Positions 36,328 through 44,940 of a DNA stretch of 64,000 nt are shown one piece after another; within the stretch, counting starts at the first letter, position 1; every line of letters starts with the position of its first letter. The notes beneath the pieces were generated by a model, which was not told the origin of the DNA, made no database searches, and saw only the letters and a list, made by a program, of their open reading frames with translations. This DNA comes from UBA964 sp037444685 (GTDB lineage Bacteria; Pseudomonadota; Gammaproteobacteria; Steroidobacterales; Steroidobacteraceae): assembly GCA_037444685.1 (NCBI GenBank), contig JBBILX010000005.1:186001-250000 (forward strand). Reading direction: 5' to 3'. Both the position numbers and the translations under genes were made by a program.

Positions 36328-36979
36328 CGGCTTCGGTGTCAAGGAAATCCTCCACGATCGGTGCCCGTAGCGGCTGGCCGTCGAGCCAGGGACCGTCGCG
36401 GTAGACGAGCCGGCCGCTCGCGATCCATTGCAGTACACGCAGGTAGATGATGTGTTCGCAGGCCTGAACGCGTGCTGAAAGCCGTGCTTCGTCGTCGCCG
36501 GCGACCACAGGGACGCGACCCTGCAGGACCACCGGGCCCGCGTCGAGCTCGGACGTGACGAAGTGCACACTCGCTCCGTGCCAGCGGTCTCCGGCCTCGA
36601 GCACGCGCCGGTGCGTATGCAGGCCTTTGTGCCGCGGCAGCAGCGAAGGATGGATGTTGAGCATCCTGCCCGCATAGTGCGCGACGAACGGCTCGCCGAG
36701 CACCCGCATGTAGCCTGCGAGCGCGACCCAGTCGGCCCCTGCCGCGTCGATCGCCTCGCGCAACGCCGCCTCGTGCCCGGCGCGGGTGGCGAAGCCCTTG
36801 GCGTCGAGCTGCAACGCCGGCAGGCCGCGCGCCCGGGCTGCCTCGAGCCCGGCCGCGGCACGGTCGCTGCCGACGAACACGATCCTGGCATCGAGGCGGC
36901 CGTCGCGGCAGGCGTCGTCGATCGCGAGCAGGTTGCTGCCGCGCCCGGAGATCAGCACGGCGAGCCGCAGTGGGCTCAC
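36314..36979 (-). CDS. purN: Phosphoribosylglycinamide formyltransferase (GART)
   Basis: A 221-residue enzyme that transfers a formyl group from 10-formyl-THF to GAR, the third step of purine synthesis. Seen: LISGRGSNLLAI (phosphate binding), LAGYMRVLGEPFV, NIHPSLLPRHKGLHTHRR with the catalytic Asn and His, and a VTSELDAGPVVLQ segment with the catalytic Asp. It overlaps purM by ATGA. Confidence 0.96.
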   Translation of the reverse strand: MSPLRLAVLISGRGSNLLAIDDACRDGRLDARIVFVGSDRAAAGLEAARARGLPALQLDAKGFATRAGHEAALREAIDAAGADWVALAGYMRVLGEPFVAHYAGRMLNIHPSLLPRHKGLHTHRRVLEAGDRWHGASVHFVTSELDAGPVVLQGRVPVVAGDDEARLSARVQACEHIIYLRVLQWIASGRLVYRDGPWLDGQPLRAPIVEDFLDTEADAAR

Positions 36980-38013
36980 TGGATCAGCGTGCCCCGATCG
37001 CCGCTGCGCACCTCGCCGATGACGAGGGCGCGCTGCCCCGCGGCCGCGAGCGTGGCGCGGGCCGCATCAGCCAGGGCGGCCGGCACGATCGCGACCATGC
37101 CGATGCCGCAGTTGAACGTGCGATGCATGTGCGCATCGTCAATGCCGGCCGTGCGTTGCAGCCAGTCGAACAGCGGGTCACGCGGCCAGCTCGCCCGCTC
37201 GAGCACCACCTCGAGTCCTGCCGGCAGGACACGCGGAATGTTGTCCGTGAGCCCGCCGCCGGTGATGTGCGCGAACGCGCTGACGGGAACGCTGGCCGCC
37301 AGCGCCAGCATGGCCTTGACATAGATGCAGGTCGGCTCGAGCAGACGGTCGAACAGCGGTCGACCGTCGAGCTGTGTCGTGGGATCGGCGCCAGAGACGG
37401 CGATGAGCTTGCGGATCAGTGAATAGCCGTTCGAGTGCGCGCCACTCGAGGGCAGGCCGAGCACGACGTCGCCTGGGCGCATGCGTGAACCGTCGATGAT
37501 GCCGTCCTTCTCGACGATGCCAACGCAAAAGCCAGCGAGATCGTAGTCTTCACCGTCATACATGCCCGGCATCTCCGCGGTCTCGCCGCCAACCAGCGCG
37601 CAGCCGGCCTGCTCGCAGCCGGCGACGATACCCTCGATGACGCGCGCGGCGACCTCGACGCTGAGCTTGCCCGTGGCGTAGTAATCGAGGAAGAACAGCG
37701 GCTCGGCGCCGCAGACCGCGACATCGTTGGCGCACATCGCGACGAGATCGATGCCGATCGTGTCGTGTCGACCCGTGTCGATGGCGAGCCGCAGTTTCGT
37801 GCCGACACCGTCCGTGCCCGAGACGAGCACCGGGTGACGCCACCGGCCCGGCGGGATCTCGACCAGTGCGCCGAAGCCGCCAATGCCGGCCAGCACCTCG
37901 CGCCGCTGCGTGCGCCGTACGAGCGGCTTGATTCGGTCGACCAGCGCGTCGCCCGCGTCGATGTCGACGCCGGCGTCGCGATAGGTGATGCCTGCCTGCT
38001 TGCCTGGGTTCAT
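36976..38013 (-). CDS. purM: Phosphoribosylformylglycinamidine cyclo-ligase (AIR synthetase)
   Basis: A 345-residue ATP-dependent enzyme forming AIR in purine synthesis. It starts with ITYRDAGVDIDAGDALVDRI, followed by VSGTDGVGTKLRLA, DLVAMCANDVAVCGAEPLFFLDYYA (conserved in part) and GGETAEMPGMY. Length equals E. coli PurM (345). It heads the purM-purN-DUF3108 operon and is divergent from DUF2066; the minus strand has a TACAAT box within the 84-base gap (38061-38056 region). Confidence 0.97.
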   Translation of the reverse strand: MNPGKQAGITYRDAGVDIDAGDALVDRIKPLVRRTQRREVLAGIGGFGALVEIPPGRWRHPVLVSGTDGVGTKLRLAIDTGRHDTIGIDLVAMCANDVAVCGAEPLFFLDYYATGKLSVEVAARVIEGIVAGCEQAGCALVGGETAEMPGMYDGEDYDLAGFCVGIVEKDGIIDGSRMRPGDVVLGLPSSGAHSNGYSLIRKLIAVSGADPTTQLDGRPLFDRLLEPTCIYVKAMLALAASVPVSAFAHITGGGLTDNIPRVLPAGLEVVLERASWPRDPLFDWLQRTAGIDDAHMHRTFNCGIGMVAIVPAALADAARATLAAAGQRALVIGEVRSGDRGTLIQ

Positions 38014-38097
38014 GTCGCGCGCCGCGCCGCGGGAGGGGCGGGATGCCTGTGTTATTGTAGCCGCCTCCCCAGACCGCAGTCGCTTCGATTTCCGTAC

Positions 38098-39057
38098 ATG
38101 ATCGCCATCGGCGTCCGGCCTGCGATTGCCGCGCGGCGCGCCCGCTGCATCGGCCCACTGCTCACCATGCTGGCCGTCACGCCCGTGCTGGCCGTGCAGG
38201 CGGTGCGTCCGTACGAGGTGACGACCTCGTCGACCGATGCGCCCACTGCCTTCCTAGAAGCGCTGCGCATGGCGCTGGTGCGCGCCACCGGCGTTCGAGC
38301 GGCGGCCGACTCCCCAAGCTACGCAGCGCTGCGTGCCGAGCCACGACGTTTCGTGCGTAGCTTTCGATTGGTCAGCGGCGGACTGCAGGTGACGCTCGAT
38401 GGCGCCGCGCTCGATCGCGCGATCGTCGCGGCAGGCGGTCGGCTCTGGCCGCGCGCCCGGGAAGTCGTGCTGGTCGGGTTCGAGACCGGCGCGGCCCCCA
38501 GCGGCGGCAGCGCCTGGCGCGACGAGGTCGAGCGAGCCGCGGGCGCACGCGGCTTGCCGGTGCAATCGATCGCCACGGCCCTCGACCCGGAGCTGGACGC
38601 TGCGTCCGCACTCGAAGCGGCGCGCGCCGCAGGGGCCGACGTGACCCTGATCGGCTCGAGAGCGGCCAGCGGGGTCGTCGGCGAGTGGCGTTGGCGGCTG
38701 GTCACGCGCGCCGGCGTCGAAGAGTGGACGGGTTCATTGGCGGACGCGATCGACACGGCCGCGGATCGCCTCGCCAGTGCGGCGATCGCGCGCCTGGAGC
38801 AGCCGGAGGCGAACGTGGCGGTCGAGATCAGCGGTGTGACGACGCTGACCGACTACGTTCGCGCCGAGCGCCTGCTCGGCGCGGTGGCCGGCGTCAGCGG
38901 CGTCTCGCTGCTCGAGCTCGGTGCCGGGCGCGCGCTGTTCGAGGTCGCTGTGCGTGGCGGGGCGGCGGGCCTCGTCGACGCGCTCGCCACCCACCCGGCG
39001 TTCGTCGCCGGTACGGCCGGTGGCGATCGGATCGGCTACGCGCTGCGCCCGGACTGA
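38098..39057 (+). CDS. DUF2066 domain-containing protein, probably exported
   Basis: A 319-residue protein with a signal-like N-terminus (CIGPLLTMLAVTPVLAVQAV). The DUF2066 domain follows: PTAFLEALRMALVRATG, RRFVRSFRLVSGGLQVTLDG and the later VVLVGFETG segment. The function is unknown; the fold is thought to resemble a periplasmic domain with repeated alpha-beta units. It stands next to a CDP-alcohol phosphatidyltransferase (4 bases) and hda, a conserved order in xanthomonads. The start at 38098 is the only ATG before the signal segment. Confidence 0.8.
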   Translation: MIAIGVRPAIAARRARCIGPLLTMLAVTPVLAVQAVRPYEVTTSSTDAPTAFLEALRMALVRATGVRAAADSPSYAALRAEPRRFVRSFRLVSGGLQVTLDGAALDRAIVAAGGRLWPRAREVVLVGFETGAAPSGGSAWRDEVERAAGARGLPVQSIATALDPELDAASALEAARAAGADVTLIGSRAASGVVGEWRWRLVTRAGVEEWTGSLADAIDTAADRLASAAIARLEQPEANVAVEISGVTTLTDYVRAERLLGAVAGVSGVSLLELGAGRALFEVAVRGGAAGLVDALATHPAFVAGTAGGDRIGYALRPD

Positions 39058-39061
39058 AGCC

Positions 39062-39631
39062 ATGCGCCACCTCCCCAACCTGATCTGCGTGCTGCGCATC
39101 CTGCTGACCTGGCCGGCCGTCGCCGCGCTCGCGGCGGGACGATATGGCCTCACCCTGACCCTGTTCGCGATCGCCGCCGTTTCCGACGGCATCGACGGGT
39201 CCCTTGCCAAGCGCTTCCAGTGGACGTCGGATCTTGGGCGCTTCCTCGATCCGCTCGCCGACAAGCTGCTGCTGGTCAGCATGTTCGTGGCCGCCTCGTG
39301 GCTCGCCATCGTGCCGTGGTGGCTGGCCGCCGCAGCGATCGCTCGCGACCTCGTGATCGGAGGCGGTGCGCTCGTGTACCGGCTCTGGTTCGGCCCTCTG
39401 CGCGGCCGGCCAACGGTGATCTCGAAGATCAACACCGCGCTGCAGATCAGCGTGCTGCTGCTGGCGATCGGCCACGCAGGCTGGGGCCTGCCGCCCCGTG
39501 AGCTGCTCGAATTCCTGGCCATCGCGACGCTGGCGACTACGCTGCTCTCCGGCGTCGACTACCTGCGACAGTTCGTGAGCCGCGCATGGTGGCTGCCAGC
39601 GCCGGGTACCGGCGATGTCGGGCGCAGCTGA
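39062..39631 (+). CDS. CDP-alcohol phosphatidyltransferase (PgsA-like)
   Basis: A 189-residue inner-membrane enzyme with about five helices. The family motif reads DGIDGSLAKRFQWTSDLGRF with LDPLADK after it: all Asp residues of DGx2ARx8Gx3Dx3D are present, although the Arg is replaced by Lys. It begins PNLICVLRILLTWPAV, like phosphatidylglycerophosphate synthases. Together with pssA at 43377 it would supply anionic phospholipid, but a dedicated PgsA may exist elsewhere, so the acceptor alcohol is not certain. Confidence 0.85.
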   Translation: MRHLPNLICVLRILLTWPAVAALAAGRYGLTLTLFAIAAVSDGIDGSLAKRFQWTSDLGRFLDPLADKLLLVSMFVAASWLAIVPWWLAAAAIARDLVIGGGALVYRLWFGPLRGRPTVISKINTALQISVLLLAIGHAGWGLPPRELLEFLAIATLATTLLSGVDYLRQFVSRAWWLPAPGTGDVGRS

Positions 39632-39632
39632 G

Positions 39633-40319
39633 ATGCGCCAGCTGCCGCTCGGCGTGCGTCTGCGCGAGCGCGCCACATTCGACAGCTTCCTCGCCGACGC
39701 CAACGCCGAGCTCGTCGAGCGACTGCGGGCCCTCGCGCGGGACGGAGCCGGGGTCTGCTGGCTATGGGGTCCGCCGGGCAGCGGCCGCAGCCATCTGCTG
39801 CAGGCGGTGTGCGCCGCGACGCCCGCGGCCATGCGCGCCGCCTATCTGCCGCTCGCTGCACTGCCGCCCGTGACCGCCGCGCTGCTCGAGGGCTGGCGCG
39901 GAGTCGACCGGCTCTGCATCGACGACCTGCCGCTCGCGCTCGGCGACGCCGAGTGCGAGCGCGCGCTGTTCGGACTGTTCCGCGACGCCGAGGAGCGCGG
40001 CGCGGCACTGATCGTCAGCGCCGACGCGCCGCCCGCGCGCCTCGACTGGCGCCTGCCCGACATCGCCTCTCGGTTCGCCGGCAGCGCGATTTTCGAGGTC
40101 CGCGAGCTCGACGAGACCCAGCAGGCCGAGGCGCTGCGGCGGCGCGCGGCGCTGCGCGGCGTGGAGCTGCCCGACGAGACATTGCGCTGGGTCCAGCGCC
40201 GCTGGCCGCGCGACATGCGGGCGCTCTGCGAGCTGCTCGACGAGCTCGATGACGCTGCGCTCGTGGCGCAGCGGCGGCTCACCGTGCCATTCATCCGTGA
40301 GGTGCTGGGCGAGCGCTAG
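39633..40319 (+). CDS. hda: DnaA regulatory inactivator Hda
   Basis: A 228-residue DnaA-related AAA+ protein that, with the loaded sliding clamp, stimulates ATP hydrolysis by DnaA and so limits replication initiation. The first residues MRQLPLGVRL contain the clamp-binding QLPL motif, which decides the start at 39633; an ATG at 39615 would add six residues and overlap the previous gene. The Walker A region is GPPGSGRSH (Arg in place of the usual Lys), Walker B is LCIDDLPLA, and LPDIASRFAG is the box VII-like stretch. It overlaps the convergent wrbA by 29 bases. Confidence 0.9.
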   Translation: MRQLPLGVRLRERATFDSFLADANAELVERLRALARDGAGVCWLWGPPGSGRSHLLQAVCAATPAAMRAAYLPLAALPPVTAALLEGWRGVDRLCIDDLPLALGDAECERALFGLFRDAEERGAALIVSADAPPARLDWRLPDIASRFAGSAIFEVRELDETQQAEALRRRAALRGVELPDETLRWVQRRWPRDMRALCELLDELDDAALVAQRRLTVPFIREVLGER

Positions 40320-40914
40320 CCGACGCGGCGAGCGCGATCGCGAGTCCGGCGACGCGCCGCCCGAGCGCCCGCGCGATTGCGGCTTCGTGCTCCGATGGCC
40401 GGGGGCTGCCCTCTGCCGCGGCGACATGCGAGGCACCGTAGGGCGTGCCCCCTGTGCGCGTCTCGGTCAGCGCGCGCTCCGTGAACGGTACGCCGACCAG
40501 ATACATGCCGTGATGGAACAGTGGCAACATCATCGTCAGCAGCGTCGATTCCTGGCCGCCGTGCTGGCTCTGGGTCGACGTGAACACGGCGGCCGGCTTG
40601 CCGGCGAGCTCGCCGGACAGCCACAGGCTCGATGTGCCATCGAGGAAGTACTTGAGTGGCGCGGCCATGTTGCCGAACCGCGTCGGACTGCCGAGCACGA
40701 GACCGGCACAGCGACGCAGGTCGTCGAGCGTCGCGTAGGGGGCACCGGCATCCGGCACGGCCTTCACGGGACGTTCGCTCTCGGCGCTGACCGGTGGCAC
40801 GGTGCGCAGCACGCTGGCAGCCCCGTCGACGCTCTCGATGCCACGGCACACCTGACGGGCAAGCTCGGCCGTGGCGCCATGCCGCGAGTAGTAAAGGACC
40901 AGGATCTCAGTCAC
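40291..40914 (-). CDS. wrbA: NAD(P)H:quinone oxidoreductase, WrbA type
   Basis: A 207-residue flavodoxin-like protein. The FMN phosphate loop is YYSRHGATAELAR; SPTRFGNMAAPLKYFLD, STQSQHGGQEST and PYGASHV are WrbA hallmarks. It reduces quinones by two electrons and counters oxidative stress. The C-terminal ~25 residues are Ala-rich and specific to this sequence. It starts 8 bases inside the end of the lytic transglycosylase gene and overlaps hda by 29 bases tail to tail. Confidence 0.93.
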   Translation of the reverse strand: MTEILVLYYSRHGATAELARQVCRGIESVDGAASVLRTVPPVSAESERPVKAVPDAGAPYATLDDLRRCAGLVLGSPTRFGNMAAPLKYFLDGTSSLWLSGELAGKPAAVFTSTQSQHGGQESTLLTMMLPLFHHGMYLVGVPFTERALTETRTGGTPYGASHVAAAEGSPRPSEHEAAIARALGRRVAGLAIALAASASARPAPHG

Positions 40915-41575
40915 GTCCGTACCTCAGCACGGCCTCGCCGGGATCGAGACCGAGGTCGTCGGCGCCGTTCCAGCGGGTCCAGCGGTTGATGACCATGTCG
41001 GCATACCAGCGGCGACCGACGCTGCCGTTGTAGCGGGCGAGGGCCCGCGGCACGTTGTTGCGCTCGCGCTCGAGATAGTGTCGCAGGATCGCCGTGCCCA
41101 TGCGGATGTTCTCGGGGATCCGCACCAGCTGGTGCCTCTGCAAGCCGAGCTCGCGCGGCCAGAACGGCATGATCTGCATGAGTCCAACGGCTCCCGCCGA
41201 CGAAACCGCCCACCGGTTGAAGCGGCTTTCGACGTCGATCACTGCCATCACGAGTCCGGGTGGCAGGCGCAGCTCACCAGGGCGATTGGACTCGCAGAAC
41301 ACGTGCTTGAGGATCAGCAGTCGCTCGTCCCGGTCGGAAACGATGCGCCGCAGGCGTGGTTCCATGAGCTTGTACCAGACTGCCGACTCGTGCTCATCGG
41401 CAAAGCACTCCGCTTCGGCGATGGCGCGCGCGAGGACTTCTCGGAGCTCCGGATCGCGCTGCTGGTCCGCGCGCAGCGGCGCGGCGGCCAGCGCGAGCGC
41501 GAGCGCCGCAGCGAGCAGCGGCGTGCGGATCGGCTCAGCGCGCGAGCCGCGAACTGATGAACTCGACGGCTCCAT
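40907..41575 (-). CDS. Lytic murein transglycosylase (SLT domain)
   Basis: A 222-residue periplasmic protein that would cleave peptidoglycan glycan strands. A signal peptide (PLLAAALALALAAAPLRA) is followed by the Slt70-type domain: PPGLVMAVIDVESRFNRWAV with the catalytic Glu, then SSAGAVGLMQIMPFW and NIRMGTAILRHYL, ending ALARYNGSVGR. It overlaps the proS end by 41 bases and wrbA by 8, so all three are one transcript. The exact subclass is not decided. Confidence 0.9.
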   Translation of the reverse strand: MEPSSSSVRGSRAEPIRTPLLAAALALALAAAPLRADQQRDPELREVLARAIAEAECFADEHESAVWYKLMEPRLRRIVSDRDERLLILKHVFCESNRPGELRLPPGLVMAVIDVESRFNRWAVSSAGAVGLMQIMPFWPRELGLQRHQLVRIPENIRMGTAILRHYLERERNNVPRALARYNGSVGRRWYADMVINRWTRWNGADDLGLDPGEAVLRYGRD

Positions 41576-43259
41576 CGAGCGAAATGTCCTCGTTGGCGGC
41601 GGCGCGGCGGTGCCGGTACTCGACCCTGCCCGCGTCGAGCCCGCGCTCGCCGACGACGATGCGGTGCGGGATGCCGATCAGCTCGACGTCGGCGAGTTTG
41701 ACCCCCGGGCGAGCGTCGCGGTCGTCGAGGAGCGTCTCGATGCCCGCCGCGGTGAACTTGGCGTAAAGCCTCTCGGCGGTCGTGCGCACGCGTTCGGAGC
41801 GCGAGGCGTTGAGCGGCACGAGCGCGAGCTGGAAGGGCGCCAGCGGTTCGGGCCAGACGATGCCTGCACGGTCGTGATTCTGTTCGATGGCGGCCGCAAC
41901 GATGCGCGTGATGCCGATGCCATAGCAGCCCATGAACATCGTCACGCTCCGGCCGCTGTCGTCGAGCACGGTCGCGTGCATCGCGGTGCTGTACTTGCGA
42001 CCGAGCTGGAAGATGTGGCCCACCTCGATGCCGCGCACGATGCGCAGCACGCCGCGCCCCGTCGGGCTCGGATCGCCGTCGACCACGTTGCGCAGGTCCG
42101 CGGCCGGCGGTGCCGGCAGGTCGCGCTGCCAGTTGACGCCGGTCAGGTGCACGTCCCGCTCGTTCGCGCCGCAGACGAAGTCCGAGAGCGCGAGCGCGGC
42201 GTGATCGGCATACAGCGGTATCGACAGCCCCACGGGGCCGAGAAAACCCGGCTCGCAGCCGGTCGCGGCCTCGACTGCCTCGGGCGAGGCCATGCGCAGC
42301 GGACTCGCGACGCCGGGGAGCTTCTGCGCCTTGACCCCGTTGAGCTCGTGGTCGCCGCGCAGCAGCAGCCCGACCAGCGTCCCAGGTTCGCTGCCCTCGA
42401 CGATCAGCAGCTTGACGGTCCGCTGCGGCTCGATGCCGAGGAAGGCGGCCACCTCGGCGATCGTGCGCTGGCCAGGCGTCGCGACGCGCGCGAGTGACGC
42501 GTTCGGCCGAGGCCGCGGCCCGGCCGGCGGCAGCGCCGGCGCGAGCTCGAGGTTCGCCGCGAAGTCGTCGCCATCGGCGACGGCGATGGCGTCCTCGCCC
42601 GACTGCGCAAGCACCTGGAACTCCTCGGAGACGCTGCCGCCGATCGCGCCCGTGTCGGCCTGCACGGCACGGAACTCGAGTCCCATGCGCGTGAACATCC
42701 GCGTATAGGCCTCGCGCATCAGCGCATAGCCCTCCCGCAGTGACGCCTCGTCCGCGTGGAACGAATAGGCGTCCTTCATGATGAACTCGCGCCCGCGCAT
42801 GACGCCGAAGCGCGGCCGGATCTCGTCTCGGAACTTCACCTGGATCTGGTAGAAGTTGACCGGCAGTTGACGATAGCTCTTGAGCTCGCGGCGTGCGAGA
42901 TCCGTGATCACCTCCTCGTGCGTCGGACCGATCACGAAGTCGCGCTGGTGGCGGTCCTTGAGGCGCAGCAGCTCGGGTCCGTACTGTTCCCAGCGGCCCG
43001 ATTCCTGCCAGAGTTCAGCGGGTTGCACAGCGGGCATCAGGACCTCGAGCGCGCCGGCGCGATCCATTTCCTCCCGGACGATGTTCTCGACCTTGCGCAG
43101 CGTACGCAGCCCGAGGGGCGTCCAGGTGTAGATGCCGGCGGCGAGGCGGCGGATCAGTCCGGCCCGCAGCATCAGCTGGTGGCTCACGACCTCGGCTTCG
43201 GCTGGGGTCTCCTTGATGGTCTGAATGGGGTATCGCGACCAGCGCATCGGGTTCGTCAC
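41535..43259 (-). CDS. proS: Prolyl-tRNA synthetase
   Basis: A 574-residue class II synthetase of the bacterial type with an inserted editing (INS) domain at about 225-400 that clears Ala-tRNA-Pro. Class II motifs are seen at TPLGLRTLRKVENIVREEMD, FVIGPTHEEVITDLARRE and YGIGITRIVAAAIEQNHD. The GTG at 43259 has AGGT four bases upstream and is preferred; the ATG at 43247 (MRWSRYPIQTIKE), where many homologues begin, is a good alternative. Confidence 0.96.
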   Translation of the reverse strand: MTNPMRWSRYPIQTIKETPAEAEVVSHQLMLRAGLIRRLAAGIYTWTPLGLRTLRKVENIVREEMDRAGALEVLMPAVQPAELWQESGRWEQYGPELLRLKDRHQRDFVIGPTHEEVITDLARRELKSYRQLPVNFYQIQVKFRDEIRPRFGVMRGREFIMKDAYSFHADEASLREGYALMREAYTRMFTRMGLEFRAVQADTGAIGGSVSEEFQVLAQSGEDAIAVADGDDFAANLELAPALPPAGPRPRPNASLARVATPGQRTIAEVAAFLGIEPQRTVKLLIVEGSEPGTLVGLLLRGDHELNGVKAQKLPGVASPLRMASPEAVEAATGCEPGFLGPVGLSIPLYADHAALALSDFVCGANERDVHLTGVNWQRDLPAPPAADLRNVVDGDPSPTGRGVLRIVRGIEVGHIFQLGRKYSTAMHATVLDDSGRSVTMFMGCYGIGITRIVAAAIEQNHDRAGIVWPEPLAPFQLALVPLNASRSERVRTTAERLYAKFTAAGIETLLDDRDARPGVKLADVELIGIPHRIVVGERGLDAGRVEYRHRRAAANEDISLDGAVEFISSRLAR

Positions 43260-43272
43260 GCGACCTAAAGCC

Positions 43273-43290
43273 GCAATGGTAGCAATGGTA
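43273..43290. repeat. Tandem 9-base repeat upstream of proS
   Basis: Two perfect copies of GCAATGGTA lie head to tail in the gap between proS and pssA. On the proS side they read TACCATTGC. They could be an operator or chance. Confidence 0.5.
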
Positions 43291-43376
43291 GCAGGGCGGT
43301 GCCGGCGGCGGCCGTTGGCGCTGCCGGGAGCGCGGGCCTATCATGGACGCTCCTGCTCCGTCCAACCGGAATCCGC

Positions 43377-44156
43377 TTGTCCACGTCGACTCCACACCCC
43401 GGTGCCGATTCCCGCCGTCGCGGCGTCTCACTGCTGCCGAACCTGCTGACCACGGCCTGCCTCGCCTGCGGATTCTTCTCGATCGTCTCGGCGATCAACG
43501 GCGACTTCGCGCGCGCCGGCGGCGCGATCTTCCTCGCGATGATCTTCGACGGCCTCGACGGGCGCGTGGCGCGCTGGACGCGCACCGAGAGCAGCTTCGG
43601 CAAGGAGTACGACAGCCTCGCCGACATGGTCTCCTTCGGCCTTGCGCCCGCGCTCGTCGCCTATCAGTGGGGTGTGGCGCGGATCGCCGAATACGGCAAT
43701 GCCTGGGGACGCTTCGGCTGGATCGCCGCGTTCTTCTATGCCGTCTGCGCAGCGCTTCGCCTCGCGCGCTTCAACTCGCGTGCCGCGAGCGTCGATAAGC
43801 GTTACTTCGAAGGGCTGCCGAGCCCGTCGGCCGCGGCGCTCGTTGCCGCCTTCGTCTGGTTCTCGAGCGGCTGGCGCGAGCCGGGGCTCGCGGGCCTGAT
43901 CCTGACATTCTCGCTGACGGCGGCAGCCGGCGCGCTCATGGTGTCGAAGTTCCCGTACGTCAGCATGAAGCAGGTCGACTGGGACCGGCGCATCAAGTTC
44001 GCCTACTTCATCATCGTGCCGGTCTTCCTCGGGCTGATCGCCGCGGAGCCCGCCACGATGCTGCTCGCGATGTTCAGCGTCTTCGCGCTGACTGCGCCAC
44101 TACAGTGGCTCGGGCGCAGGCTTCGGCGCGTGGTGCGCGGCGGCGTCGCGTCCTGA
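43377..44156 (+). CDS. pssA: CDP-diacylglycerol-serine O-phosphatidyltransferase
   Basis: A 259-residue membrane enzyme making phosphatidylserine, the precursor of phosphatidylethanolamine. The CDP-alcohol motif is complete: DGLDGRVARWTRTESSFGKE followed by YDSLADM. Seven or eight helices and the FPYVSMKQVDWDRR loop match the type II (membrane) PssA. No ATG precedes the first helix in frame; TTG at 43377 is the most plausible start, and GTG at 43299 would add 26 low-complexity residues. Confidence 0.9.
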   Translation: MSTSTPHPGADSRRRGVSLLPNLLTTACLACGFFSIVSAINGDFARAGGAIFLAMIFDGLDGRVARWTRTESSFGKEYDSLADMVSFGLAPALVAYQWGVARIAEYGNAWGRFGWIAAFFYAVCAALRLARFNSRAASVDKRYFEGLPSPSAAALVAAFVWFSSGWREPGLAGLILTFSLTAAAGALMVSKFPYVSMKQVDWDRRIKFAYFIIVPVFLGLIAAEPATMLLAMFSVFALTAPLQWLGRRLRRVVRGGVAS

Positions 44157-44171
44157 TTCCGCCCCGGCCCC

Positions 44172-44939
44172 ATGAACCGACGCGAGCATTACCTCGAGGC
44201 GCTCGGCATCGATGTCTGGCGGGCGCGCGCGGCGCGTGCATCCGCCGCGCCGCCGCACCCGCTCCCCGGCGCGGCGCCGGTCGCCGACCTGTATTCCGAG
44301 TTGCCGCCGAAGGCCGGCCCTGCCGTGATTCCCCTGGACCGCGCCACTGAGCCTGCCGACCACTGGGAGCGTTTGCGCGCCGAGGTCGCCGCATGCACGC
44401 GCTGCGGCCTGGCGAGCGGCCGCACGCAGACCGTGTTCGGCGTCGGCGATGTCCATGCGCGCTGGCTGGTGGTCGGCGAGGCTCCCGGCGAACAGGAGGA
44501 CCTGCGCGGCGAGCCCTTCGTCGGCCCTGCGGGACAGCTGCTCGACCGCATGCTGCTCGCGATCGGCCTGCCGCGGCCGACGGTCTTCATCGCCAATATC
44601 CTCAAGTGCAGGCCGCCCGGGAATCGCGATCCGCGCCCCGAGGAGGTCGACTGCTGCCTGCCGTACCTGATGAGGCAGATTGCCTTGCTGCGCCCGGCCA
44701 TCATCCTCTGCGTCGGTCGCATCGCGGCGCAGACGCTGCTCGGCACCGAAGCCCCGATCGGCCGCCTGCGCGGCCAGGTGCATCGCTTCGGTCCGCTGCG
44801 GACACCCCTGGTGGTCACGTATCATCCGTCGTACCTGCTGCGCGCCCCCGGCGAGAAGCGCAAGGCATGGGAAGACCTCAAGTTGGCCCGCCGAGTGTTC
44901 GAGGAGACGGTCGGCGGGACTGCGCCGCCGAGACCTTGA
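44172..44939 (+). CDS. Uracil-DNA glycosylase, family 4 type
   Basis: A 255-residue DNA repair glycosylase of the Fe-S type. The N-terminal ~75 residues are variable; the catalytic domain has CTRCGLASGR (two cluster cysteines), VVGEAPGEQEDLRGEPFVG, then FIANILKCRPPGNRDPRPEE with a third cysteine and VDCCLPYL with the fourth, and TYHPSYLLRAPGEKR. The gene stands one base before rimI (stop TGA, then G, then ATG), a pairing common in this group. Classical Ung is a different family. Confidence 0.9.
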   Translation: MNRREHYLEALGIDVWRARAARASAAPPHPLPGAAPVADLYSELPPKAGPAVIPLDRATEPADHWERLRAEVAACTRCGLASGRTQTVFGVGDVHARWLVVGEAPGEQEDLRGEPFVGPAGQLLDRMLLAIGLPRPTVFIANILKCRPPGNRDPRPEEVDCCLPYLMRQIALLRPAIILCVGRIAAQTLLGTEAPIGRLRGQVHRFGPLRTPLVVTYHPSYLLRAPGEKRKAWEDLKLARRVFEETVGGTAPPRP

Positions 44940-44940
44940 G

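Noticed and set aside
35530..36891. A 453-codon fusion extending the DUF3108 protein upstream
   Set aside because: The extra N-terminal part lies in the purN coding region in another frame and has no domain; the ATG before the signal peptide fits better.
43299..43376. A 26-residue N-terminal extension of PssA from GTG 43299
   Set aside because: The added residues are low in complexity and absent from typical PssA proteins; TTG 43377 begins close to the family start.
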